From: Platycnemis pennipes
Lineage: Eukaryota > Arthropoda > Insecta > Odonata > Platycnemididae
Length of the DNA stretch: 64,000 nucleotides
Assembly (NCBI GenBank): GCA_933228895.1
Contig: OW121855.1
Span: forward strand, 70,518,698-70,582,697
Reading direction: 5' to 3'
The translations under genes and the position numbers were made by a program. The notes beneath the pieces were generated by a model. The model was given only the letters and a program-made list of their open reading frames with translations. It did not search any database and was not told the DNA's origin. Shown piece by piece: positions 50,329-61,588 of the stretch (position 1 is the stretch's first letter; every line of letters begins with the position of its first letter).

Positions 50329-51386
50329 TAAAGAAAAAGAAGATGAACAATTGGTAAATTAACTGTTATCGCTAAGTGACAATGATGATTACTCAAAGGA
50401 AGATGATGAGAGGGAGCATTTGAATGACGAAGAGAATTCCGATTCTGACAACTCTGACATTGTGATGCAGAGAACAAAGCCGAGAGTTATTGAGGAAAGT
50501 GATGAAGATGATACAACCAGTGAAGCGACCGATGCAATTCCACAACCGGAGTTCAACATGATATATGAAGGCCGTGACACTTGGAATACTAACGCCTTCA
50601 CTTATGCAGAAATACCCAGTCCCAAGCATGCGCCATCATCGGCAGCTGACCCCAGAGCATACTTCAATTTGTTTTTCACCCCCATGCTATGGAATCTGTT
50701 TACAAAGGAAACCAACAGGTATGCTGAGCAGTTCCTTGCTGCCCATGATACATTGTTGTCAAAATCAAGATTGAGGCAGTGGCGGAAGGTTACAGTAACT
50801 GAAATGAAAGCATTTATTGCAATTTTATTAGAAATGGGTAGAACAAAAAGACCAACCATCTTTTCTTACTAGGCATACAATTCTCGCACCATACCATGGT
50901 TCGGCAAAATGATGTTTAGGGATTGTTTTCAATTGCTTCTAAAGTTTTTCCATCTCACATATAATTCCAAACTTTTTCCACCTAGGAATCAAAAGTATGA
51001 CCCTAAATTTCGGCCCACTGTTGACCATGGTAATCACCTATTTCGCCATTATTATACACCGCATGAACACCTTAGCATAGATGAAACTAGTTGGTACCAA
51101 AAGCCATTCACAGTTACTTCAATATCTACCAAATAAACATCACCACAAATGGGGCATAAAATTCTGGATGCTCTGTGATTCGGTAGTGAACTATTGTCTG
51201 GCCTTCTACAGTTATCGTGGTGCGAAGAATAAAGAAGATAAGGCTAGACTGCAGCAACTTCCAGGAAAGAAAGAAAAAAATTGTGTTGTTTGTAGTGGAA
51301 AACATGACAAGAAGAGAAAAAGGTCTCGTACAGAGTGTATACAGTGTAATAAAGGTAGCATATGTTTGGTTCAGCATAGGTGCTAG
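50329..51386 (+). pseudogene. piggyBac-type transposase relic, internally deleted
   Basis: The relic begins in an acidic N-terminus (LNDEENSDSDNSDIV...). The DDE_Tnp_1_7 fold follows: YFNLFFTPMLWNLFTKETNR, MKAFIAILLEMGRTKRPT, then after an in-frame stop at about 50871 IPWFGKMMFRDCF. HEHLSIDET keeps the first catalytic Asp. After a frame change near 51095, YLPNKHHHKWGIKFWMLCDS keeps the second. The sequence then jumps from YRGAKNKED to KARLQQLPGKKEKNCVVCSG and CIQC, the Cys-rich C-terminal domain. The stretch with the third catalytic Asp is therefore deleted. It is dead as an enzyme. TTAA-flanked termini were not confidently located. Confidence 0.8.
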
Positions 51387-51399
51387 ATGAACACATGTA

Positions 51400-53967
51400 C
51401 AATTAGGGGAGATGTCCTGACGCTACTTCGCAATACGCTGTAAGGTGGGACTATGAAGAGGCCGACAAAAAGTTATGCAATTTGCTAGTTTATAAAAATT
51501 TAGTTATGATTTTTTCAACATATCTTTTTAATTGTCTCTATTGTATAAAAATAAGTTTCATTCCAAATGTTCAAAAAAATATTTTACTATCGTGTCCTGA
51601 AAATTAAAATATTATTGCTAAAAAAACTATTGTACAACTTCATCAAACTGAAATAATATTTATTTTTTAGTCAGTGTAAAAAAAATTGTATCATTATTAT
51701 TTAGTTCAACTTAAATAATGTAAAAAAAACTGCATATGGATATATAGAACATTAGCTTCATAATGTTTTTTTTTCCTAAGCTGCTACATTTTATTAAATT
51801 ACCCTCCGCATTTCTCGCTAGTACCCCAGGAAGAAGGTTAGCACTTACGCATTCTTACGTATCATAGGATCGTGCATTTCTCCATGCTACGAGTTCTCAT
51901 TGATCACTCTCGTGGTGTCTTAGGAGTGAGTGTCAGGCTTGTATATCGAGATGGCCTAAGTTAAATCCATTTTAGAACAATAGAAAGTAGGTTTTACTGT
52001 AATGAGTAAACATACCAACTTCACTGGGTAATAAACTATCTTTGGGCATTAAACCTAGGCAAGATATAGCAGGAAATGAAGTACCATCAGACAACCTAAA
52101 AACTCCAGGTATACAGAACAAATATTAACATTACATATAACTAATTCATAGTAAAAAAAACCTACTAGTTTGCTAATAAAATGGAAGCCACAACAAGCAT
52201 TTGAATCACTAATTATTCATATTTTAATCAATACTAAGTGATTATTCCTGTTACATTAATGCTTGTGTCATGCATGTTAAAATAAATACAAGCTCATTGT
52301 ACTACTATCTACAGTGAAATCATGTAAAATATAACTGTTATACATTTGTATGAAAGGATACAGAGTACTTGCTCTTACACCAAAAAACTTCATAATTAAC
52401 AAATTTCCTTAAAACTATTTTCATTTCACTAAATGACTGTAAAAAGCTGTTAATTAAGCTATCAATAGTTAGATACCTATAATAAATGGTAATTGAAAGG
52501 CATTGATAAATCAAGTGTTTAAATCTTTTCTCATATACACATAGTTTATAATTCTAATTTAAAGTTCACCCCACAGTATTACCTATTGAAGTTAATATTT
52601 CTAAATCGTTGAAAATACCTTTTATTACTCCAAGATTCTAATTAAAAGTAATTTCATTCTTTACTAGAAAATAATGGGAAATCGAACATCCACTTTGTGA
52701 TTGTTCGTTATAATCAATCAAATTGAGACTTCCCTTGCAAAGTACAATCACACATCTACGATGATTCATTTCTTTTGACGATATAGGTATGCCAAAAAAA
52801 TAATAACGGCATTCAAAATTGAGTACGAAATGTCAGAAAAAATTGAATGCAGACAACGGACAATGAAATGAATAGATAGGGTCGTGAAGCTCCACATGAC
52901 AACACACACATCTGGATGTCATTTAAACATGATATGTGATTGGGCCTTCAGCAAAAGCATATTTTAATTGAAAAACCTATGAAAACATATAAATTAAACA
53001 GTGGGCGGGATAATAACATCATCAACATTAATAATCGCGGCTTTTTCAATGTCCAACATACATGAGTTACTGTAATAGTACCTATTACGAAATGTAGGTA
53101 TATGCCAACGAATTTAGACGTCACTGGAAAAAAAAACTCGCAAGAATTTATGGAATATTTTCAGCCCCCCTCAACGAACCATTTATCTGATGAATACATC
53201 TCACAGTATTAACTATTTAAGTTAAAATTTGTAAATCGTTGATAATACATTTTATTGCTTCAAGATTAAAATTATAGGTTATTTCATTATTAGCAAAGAG
53301 ATGGACAATCGAACACCCACTTCTTCATTACTAAAAACGCAGCATACATATTTTAGTTACGATGATTAATGCATAATTGCCGGTCAGCAACAAATGGACA
53401 CGGTCAAAAAACAAGATAGCATCTATTTAAAAAGTAAGTTAAAAATTCATTTCAATCGAACGTTACCGTTCAGTTGGTATCACTTCGTAACAAATAGTAA
53501 AATTTAATGCCACTATTCAATAAATGGCGTAAAGCATTCGCATTGCCATTTCAAGAGCAAACACTTTCTCATGAATTCATGTCAGTCGTAATCAAACTGA
53601 TGAATAATAATCACTAAAATACGCGATTAATTTGGCTTACCAGTAATTCATCCATTAATTTCTATCACGTTGGACTTCATTGCGCTTCTTGAAAACTAAC
53701 CCGCCACTTGGTAATACGTTTGATCGTAGACATATTCACTGACTATAATACGAAAATTCGAAGGCAAATAGAATTGACATGCACGTAGTACCTAATCACA
53801 ATAGTGAATCATAACGCAAAAAATGTGGGAGTATGTACCATTAATGCGAATACATCCTTTCACATAGTCACATTTCTCCTAAACCATGTATATCAATTTC
53901 CGTATATTTAAAAACATTTCAAAGTAACGCAAAAAGTGAAAGTCAATTACAAACAATAATAAAAAAA
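51400..53967. other. Presumed first intron, mostly featureless
   Basis: AT-rich DNA with a diverged direct repeat of about 120 bases: 52573-52697 and 53203-53325 share the ordered words cagtatta, aaatcgttg, ttcaagatt-like and atcgaac. A GC-richer patch at 51820-51960 is unassigned and could be part of the piggyBac element. No gene is seen. Confidence 0.4.
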
Positions 53968-53973
53968 ACTCAC

Positions 53974-54200
53974 ATTTACTTTTCTTCGATCTCAGATGGT
54001 TCGACCTTGGAGGGAAACAAATTTTCCACGTCGAAATCGGTTGATTGCCTTTTAAAACATTCCCTTGTGTTTCAGTTAACTTCCTCGGTCTTTCGGTACA
54101 ATACTTGGTAACAGTGATTAATGCGGCACTTGACAATGATCATAACCACAGGAGCTCAGTTTCTCACAGCACCCTCACCGCGGCCATTTCGCTGCGCGAT
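53974..54200 (-). promoter_or_regulatory. Candidate promoter and 5' non-coding exon of the MGA-like gene
   Basis: On the minus strand a locally GC/CpG-richer segment (around 54160-54200: gcgcagcg, ATGGCCGCGG, plus an ATCGATAATCG motif resembling a DREF-type site) is followed by about 200 bases ending at a strong donor AAAT|GTGAGT (53973-53968). Nothing else minus-stranded lies between here and the giant exon's acceptor at 44380. I therefore infer a non-coding first exon and a ~9.6-kb first intron. Short upstream ATGs are present (for example at about 54141), each closed quickly by a stop. This is an inference from sequence signals only. Confidence 0.35.
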
Positions 54201-54289
54201 TATCGATTCTGTTTTGTTTGCGACTGTGATTCGACCTTTCTCATGAAGTTTCATTTTCAACAAAACGCATTAATTGTTCACATTTAAGC

Positions 54290-56400
54290 AGCATGTCGAA
54301 ATGGAAATTTCGCATGACTTTCATTTAAATAAATATAATTCATCCGGTAGAATCTTTCATGCGCATACGAGTAAGAAAATATAACTCTTTAGGTTGGTAA
54401 AAGCGCCTCAACAACGCCTGCGTAAGATGGTAGTAACGAACATTTGCAGAGTGAATGACGTGAATTAAGTAACAATGAAGGTTTTACACCCACATACATT
54501 CCTTGAAGTGTTCCGTTTTAATTAATGAAAGATTCTCACTGCATGGCGTGAACATTCAAACATTATATTCCAATTTGTAACCCTTAAATTTAGTTCCCGT
54601 TTTTGCATGTGGCCGAAGGGTGGGCAAGTAGGAAAATGGCGAGCAAACAAGAGCTACAAGATAAAACAAGAAGAGAATTCAACACAATACAAAATATGCA
54701 AGATCATAAATTCAAAATCAATAAATTTACCTACTCAATAAATCGCACAGACTGAAAGGTATTTTGCAAAAATATTGGGCCATGAGTGCGACTAAACAGC
54801 AACTATGAGAACTCACAATGCCTTGAGAAAATGGGTTGCACGTTTCTATTTGATCACGTTAAGAACTTATATTGAATATTAAGAAATATTGGAAGGTGTA
54901 ATTAATATTCTAAATTAAGGAGGAAATTATTATACAGTTGATTAAGTTATGGGTAGCACCATGTACCGGCAATTGATTATGTACAATCAATATTTTGGCT
55001 GCCTATGGATGGCGTACGGTTTTGACATTCAATTATTTTAACTTGCAAGTAAACATTTAATATTCATGTTAATTGGTAGTTAACCTGGATTATTAATATT
55101 TTACGTCCGGATGATTCACGTACGTGATATTCTTATTTGTGATTCATGCATCAAAATTTAGGAATACGTACAAAGTGAAAGCAGCGATACAAATATTAGT
55201 ATTATATTATGCAGCTACTGTTTTAGAGTACATAATTCCGGATTAACCTTTTCACACCATCTGTCATAACCAATCATACCAAACCATCAAAGAAAAAGGC
55301 GTTGTGGGAACTACATATGCTCGCTTACAAAAAGGTAGTGGTACCGTGGACCTGACAATTATGAAGGTAAAAATTGCATTACTGGCTCTTAGAAAGAAAG
55401 TTTAAATATTTTAGCTAACGCTTCAACGATTTAGGAAATAAATATTACAAACAATCTTGATATAGGTCCCAACTATCAATCCTTGTCCCCACATCAGACT
55501 GGAGAAGGCTTATGTAATTTCTGATTCACCAAAAATTACCTATACAACCAAAACCTATTAAAATCACATGCAACAATGAACCACAAATGTCAGTAAGACA
55601 TTTTACAATATGCCATAGGCACATTGTGTCCTCACCTGGATATTACTAATGATAGTTTCTTGAATGCAATAGTTGAAATAACATCAATAAATATCATCAC
55701 AATTATTTTTCACATTAATTCACTGTAACTTCAAGGTTGAAGTTAAGCTTTTGAAAATATCCTAAAATATGAAAATAAAATGTAACATACACATTCAGCA
55801 AACATTTTACTGTTTCGCTGGAAGTAAAACTTCAATTTAAGTGCATATAATACATTAATTTCACAAATCTTTTTATTTACATATTTTAAATACTCGTTAT
55901 TCAATTATACATGGTTTCATCATATAAATTTATTTAATATACAATAGTTACGAGTTTACAGGTACATAACACGGATTAATAATCTCACCTGGTTCAAATT
56001 TTATATTAAACGTTATACCTAGTATCTCATCCAGCAATCATTATGAATGTCATAGATCTTTCAAATCTTGTCTCATTACAAATTGGTCCTCGCATAATCT
56101 CAACAGTCATTATTTTGATAACCGACGAAGAAACGATTTTTCTGAAGACCTCCTTTAATTACAACCTCTTATATTTACCGCTTCAACAGGAGGCAAACAT
56201 TTAGCACCGATATGAAATTTCATTTTATGGGTGGGATGAATTTTCCAGCTTAATTGAAGAGACATTACAGTATTGAACATAATTTCACAAAGAGTGATCA
56301 TTTGGAGTTAGGGAATACCTTCATTCGAGTCCATACAGTCGTAGTGTTACGATACATTTGTTTCTGTTACTTAACATTGCCTCTCTCATTAAAGAAGATG
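54290..56400. other. Intergenic DNA upstream of the candidate promoter
   Basis: No gene, terminal repeats or RNA gene recognised in about 2.1 kb of AT-rich sequence. Confidence 0.4.
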
Positions 56401-56448
56401 GTACCAATGAAGGTTGATGGTCTCAGGCGTAACTTTATGGAATTTGCT

Positions 56449-56634
56449 GGTATTCATAATGAATAATAGGATAAAATTTGTAATTCCACAATAATATTTC
56501 TCACTAGGTACTACCATGGTTTCGACGGTTAACGTCGTCATTAGGCCTGATGGTGACGTTAACTGTCGAAACCATGTCGTGTGAAATAAATTATTGTGGA
56601 ATAACAAAGTTTATCCCATAATTCATAATGGGTA
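56449..56634. repeat. Near-perfect ~186-bp palindrome
   Basis: The symmetry centre lies in AGGCCT at 56543-56548. The inner arms CATGGTTTCGACGGTTAACG and its mate are almost exact. Symmetry continues outwards through ttgtaattccacaataatat / ttattgtggaataacaaa to ggtattcataatg / cataatgggtacc. The left flank (from about 56405) matches the dispersed repeat at 44580-44720. It is probably two inverted copies of one repeat fused at their tails, or a foldback element. Confidence 0.75.
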
Positions 56635-56639
56635 CCAAC

Positions 56640-57359
56640 GAATGCAATACGTAGTGCACGACTGTGATAGTTAATCCATCACTGTGGCTCGCAGGATACT
56701 TGGTGCATGTATGTGAATGGCTATACAGCCCCAGCAATTGAAACTTTAAGGAGTACATCACTTGGATAGAGAAATGAAGAGGTTGTAAGTGGCTGTAAAG
56801 TTACTAAAAAATTACTATATATGCGACGGTAATGCATGCCTTGAGTGGAGTCGACACCAGCCCATGACTACGGTCAAATTTTGACATTGTATTTTGGTTC
56901 AAAATTTTCATCCAAACGTACTTCTTTAACTTTTGGGTGAAATAAAATTGATACTTTCCACGGTGCAATCCGATGGTCCAAAACAGGCGAGCCAATAAAA
57001 AGCAAACAATTGAAATGGCTTCACGAACCAAATTTAAGAGCTGTGGTAGTGGAAATTGTAGCAATGGAAATCGGGTATAAATTGACTTAAGTTTTGATTT
57101 TAAAAAATGTGCTTTTGGTATCGTACATAAATAAATTAATATTTTCTATGTCGTAAATAAGTACAATTAATTACTGCCTTACGATTACATATTTAAATCA
57201 TCTAGATCGTGGCCGCAATACTAAAAAGAGTTACAATCAAATCTCGCTCACAAAGCGGGTAGCTAAGCTCAACGTTTTGGAAGTCTGTGAATAGTTTCAT
57301 ACTTTTAGGTGAAAATACATACATATTTCTCTATCACACAAAAAACATTTGCACTAAAT
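56640..57359. other. Intergenic DNA, no gene seen
   Basis: AT-rich stretch without a supportable feature. Confidence 0.4.
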
Positions 57360-57910
57360 TTCGGGACCAAACGCTTTTCTGATACAGTGGGGGTTCACTT
57401 GGAACCGAAATCGCAATTTTGTTCACGAAATAGTTAGATGGAAACGAAAAACAAATTTTAGTGGAAAAATTAATCTTCTAACCACAACCATTCACTCATA
57501 AATCAAAAATTAAAATAAGCAAAAGGTGACGCCTACCGAAGAGGCTGCTTTGATATCATTGACGTCATTTTCCTCCCGTCCTTGACTGCTTTTCAGGGAA
57601 GGGCGTGGAGGGGGTTCTCGGAAGGCCTGCTTGCACAGATCCTGTCGCAATCGCTTACATTGGCAGAGTCAGCTGTGTCCCCCCTACTGCGATAAGGTAA
57701 AGTAGCTTCGCGGGCTCAGTTGTGAATGGTCGAAGTCGATGACGTCAGAGGTTGCACCACGCCCACTTTTCCGAAAGGGTTAAAAACATCAGTATTTCGC
57801 CACTTATAACTCGAGAAATAGTTGACGGATCGAAAAACGGAAAAATAAGGGTCTTTTTATTTTACAATCTCTATCAGATTGGGCAATAAAAAATAAGGTG
57901 AACGACCCCA
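57360..57910. repeat. GC-richer island with two CRE palindromes, probably a repeat
   Basis: The composition rises at about 57530-57780. Two exact TGACGTCA sites lie at 57560-57567 and 57740-57747. On either side are related segments in direct orientation: gaaatagttagatggaaacg at about 57427 and gaaatagttgacggatcg at about 57816, both continuing cgaaaaac. This suggests an inserted element rather than a promoter. No open frame of note. Confidence 0.4.
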
Positions 57911-58149
57911 TTCCGCCATGTCACACGGTCCAAATTCTTTTAGACAATTTGTATTAAAAATTGTATCCAAATTTGACCTGGAGGCATCGGCCACCCTAGC
58001 TAAGTATTTTATGGTACTATGCAGATGTAAAATGACCTTCAATAAACATAATTCTCTATTAGAAGATTCTAAGGTAGAGGATACGTAAGGCAGAACGTTT
58101 TTGGTGTGGACGGAGACTTCCCATGATAACGGCGATTAAACTGTAAATA

Positions 58150-58265
58150 ATAATAATAATTCATTTATTCCGTTACCAACTTACAATATTATGTTTGACA
58201 ATTTATGCAAATCAATGGAATATAGGCACCCCAGAGGAACAACACCTATATTGGGGTTACCATTA
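58150..58265 (-). mobile_element. LINE 3'-end fragment with (ATT)n-type tail
   Basis: On the minus strand, ggaataaatgaattattatt forms the end of a short fragment, a tail pattern common for jockey/I-like LINEs in insects. No coding part is present. Confidence 0.35.
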
Positions 58266-58409
58266 TAATTAATTTAAGACGGGTAGGCAAGGTGCTAATT
58301 CTGCTTCTTTAGTTCCGTATACAGTACGCGATACGAAAAAATTAATAAAAGAGGCAATTTTTGTGCATTCATATTCAATATTGATTATATGGTTCTAAAT
58401 AGAAGCTAC

Positions 58410-58715
58410 GAAAAAGAAAGGTGCATGGAAAGAAAGGAGACTTACCCCAAATTAATAAAGACAAAACCGACAGTGAGTCTATTACTATTAATGCCGCTCT
58501 GAGACGACATGCATGTATTTTACGATTTAATCTCGTATTCACCATAAACAAACTCATCACAACAAGCTCATTCTATTCCACATCCTCTCACCGAATCGCA
58601 ACCTAAAGAGACACAGCTACTACTTCTATATCCCAGGCGGGATTTGCACTCGCAACCTTTAGGGTTATCCAGGACGGCATGTAACCAACCGGGCTACAAG
58701 AGTGGATACGCTCGT
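58410..58715 (-). mobile_element. tRNA-derived SINE
   Basis: The minus strand has a tRNA-like head: A-box TAGCCCGGTTGG (58696-58685), B-box region GGTTGCGAGTGCAAATCCCG (58658-58639). The spacing fits an internal RNA polymerase III promoter. Downstream is a tRNA-unrelated body with no coding frame. The exact 3' end is uncertain. Confidence 0.6.
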
Positions 58716-59288
58716 TGCGGGGCCACCATCAAAGTGCTCAAGCATGTGAAACGGAGCGCACCCCTATTATAGGGAACCTACGAGCGCGAATGTGCACAAG
58801 AATTGAAAACAAACGAATAACGTCACGGAATTATCCATCAAGTGAAGTTTCCGTTCAAAAATATAGTCACCACATTAATAACTCATCCTGCATTAAATAA
58901 TGCAGGAATATTGGCACTGCCTTTTCGAAGCATTTATAAGCAGTATATATCTTGCGCATTTCTTTAGGCCTTTAAAGGAATGAATTTTACGACTGTGTTG
59001 GATGATATATATTCACAAATAGGTAAATGAAGATATTGGTAAATAAATACAAGTAATAATGCATTTTTTCTCGACGCCCTTACAGCAACGGTTTAAGTTT
59101 GACGGTTGCGTAATCGTGAGTCACTGACAACGTTAATTGGCTATATTTTGAATATATCTTTGAATTTAACAGGAAATGCAAACATTAAATATTTATTAAC
59201 GAATGACCCAAAACTCCAAATAATATTAAATTATTTTATTTTACACATTTAAAAAAGATTGCATTGATTTTGAATTGATTCAGAGTCG

Positions 59289-59440
59289 ATTGGTGCGGTG
59301 GCTAAGAGTACAGTCCTCCAATCCCGAGGAACCTGGTTCGGATCCCGGGAGATGTAAAGTTTGATCTAGTAATTTAGATAAGCTAGAAGCCAGGGGTCTC
59401 CAGCATTCATGTAGGATAGATGTTAGTTTAAAGAAAAAAA
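59289..59440 (+). mobile_element. tRNA-derived SINE head
   Basis: A-box-like GTGGCTAAGAGTA and B-box GGTTCGGATCC at 59335-59345, about 35 bases apart, indicate a pol III-type tRNA-derived unit. A functional tRNA is ruled out because the acceptor stem does not pair and the anticodon arm is poor. The extent past the B-box is uncertain. Confidence 0.5.
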
Positions 59441-59690
59441 CAATGCAGTTGTTTATCACTTGCGTCAAATTAATGAACGTTTTGCTAAGTTTTGTAGGAT
59501 TCAGGAACGTTGTGAGTAACAAGAGTAAAGAAAACACGGAGACATATTATAATTTAAAGCTAATGGCCACTTTAGTTCATGAGTGACTGCTTTTTTCTGG
59601 TCAGCCTCTCATGGATATTATCACTTAACGGGGCCTTACAGTATCACATTTTAAGTTAGTAACAGCAGTAAACACGAAAGTTCATGTTAA

Positions 59691-60631
59691 GGAGGCTCCA
59701 CCGAATCATGAAGTAAATGTCATTTATGTGAAAATTTCAGGGCGTATCACTTTTTGGCCCTTCTATCGATTGGGAATAAAATAATACGGCCTTTCTATAA
59801 TATATTTGAAGAACAAAGACGTTGAAATCATCAATTTTATACGTGGTTATACAGTAGATAATGGCTGTTGCAGTTATATTTGCAGATTAATAATGTAGGT
59901 AAAGAGAAATAAAGAGAAAACTAATATAAGATGCGCAATTTAATGTAGAATTTAGTATTGTAAAAAAAACTTTGGCCTTACCTCATTTGTTTAATTGATA
60001 TTAATAATTTTTTTCTCGAAGAAAAAACAGAAAACCATGAAAGTGGCGCTACAGTATGTCGTTAACATTGGCAACCGTACTTGGGACAGAACGTGTTTAC
60101 GATCGTATCAGCTCAATTTAGGACTAAACCATATCAAGTTCCTTCTTATATTTTTCATGTAACGTAAATATGCTCATTGGTTATTGACATGGTGTTATTA
60201 ATACCAATGCTTCCAAATGGTAGCCGCAGTAGCAGCGTCATTGTTGCCAAATATTTTTCCACAAAATCACTATTAATAAAATTGAAAACAAAGAGTTGTG
60301 TTTACGAATACAAGTGGATAGCTTAAAACTAAGTAAGAAAAGAAAATAATTAACCCGTATTAGAATAGGTAATAACAGAAATGAGCATGTATTCTTACCT
60401 AGGACATTAAACGTGGCAACAACACGTCAGTCATGTGCGGAAGTCAAATGAGTTAAAAGTCTTAATTAAAAAATAGAATGATACTAGAACATGCTATACA
60501 ATAGCATACTCATACAATTATTGTGTATGCGTTATCAGACAATATATGAATTTCCAAATAGGCATTTTTTAATCATTAAATAACACAGCTCTTTTACGGG
60601 ATTTTGTTGGGTAGAATCATAGCGGATCCTC
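59691..60631 (+). mobile_element. TTAA-flanked non-autonomous element, copy 1
   Basis: Starts GGAGGCTCCACCG after TTAA (59687-59690) and ends before the TTAA at 60632-60635. It is colinear with copy 2 along its whole length (ctatcgattgg, gcagattaataatgta, gtggcgctacagtatg and others). The right end is eroded: it lacks the ccaccgtg part of the inverted repeat. No transposase frame. TTAA duplication points to the piggyBac or Kolobok groups. Confidence 0.7.
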
Positions 60632-60635
60632 TTAA

Positions 60636-61584
60636 GGTGGCTCCACCGAATTATGAAGTAGATGTCATTTTTGTGAAAATGTCAGAATACATCATTTTTT
60701 TGCCCCTTCTATCGATTGGCAACAAAATAATTTGGCCTTTCCATAATATATTTGAAGAAAAAAGACACTGAAAATCAGATATTTTATACGTGGCTACACG
60801 GCAGAGCATGGCTCTTGCAGTAAAATTTGCAGATTAATAATGTAAGGAGAAATGTCGTTTTGATGAAAAACTAATATAAGATGCGTGATTTTACGTAGAA
60901 TTTAGCATTGTAAAAAAGTGCTCGCCTTACCACACTTGTTTAATTGATATTAATAAATGTTTGCTCGAAAAAAGCAGAAAAGCCTTAGTTACGTGAAAGT
61001 GGCGCTACAGTATGTTGTTATCATTGGCAACGATACTTGTGACGGAACGTGCTTACAAGCTTATTTACCGTCTTAATTACGGAATATACCTTACCAAGAT
61101 CCTTCTTATATTTTTTACGTAATTTAAATATTTTATTGGTTATTGATATGGTGTAATTAATATCGATGCTTCCAAATAGTAGCAGCGTCATTGTTGCCAA
61201 ACAATTTTCAAAAATACGAATATTAATAAAATTCAAAACAAAGAGTTGTATTTGCAAGGGAGTAGTTTAAAACTACGTAAGAAAATATTCAACCTATTTT
61301 AGAATACGTATTAGCGGAATTGAGCATGTATCCTCACTTTGTAAATTAAACGTGGCAACAACACGTCGGTCATTTTCCGAAGTCAAAATGAGTTAAAAGA
61401 GCTAGTAAAAAATAGAATGTAACTACAACGCGCTATAAAATAGCATACCCATACAATTATTTTTTATGCGTTATCACCCTGTAGATGATTTTCCATATAG
61501 GTGTTTTTCTGGATCGGTATTTATTCATTGAATAACATAGCTCTTTTACGGGATATTGAATCGCGGAGTCACGGTGGAACCTCC
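60636..61584 (+). mobile_element. TTAA-flanked non-autonomous element, copy 2
   Basis: Starts GGTGGCTCCACCG and ends CGGTGGAACCTCC, a 13-bp imperfect inverted repeat. TTAA lies on each side (60632-60635, shared with copy 1, and 61585-61588). 949 bases, with no coding capacity beyond a chance 78-codon minus frame. Confidence 0.75.
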
Positions 61585-61588
61585 TTAA

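Noticed and set aside
59289..59360. Possible tRNA gene
   Set aside because: A- and B-box are present but acceptor and anticodon stems do not pair; it is better explained as a SINE head.
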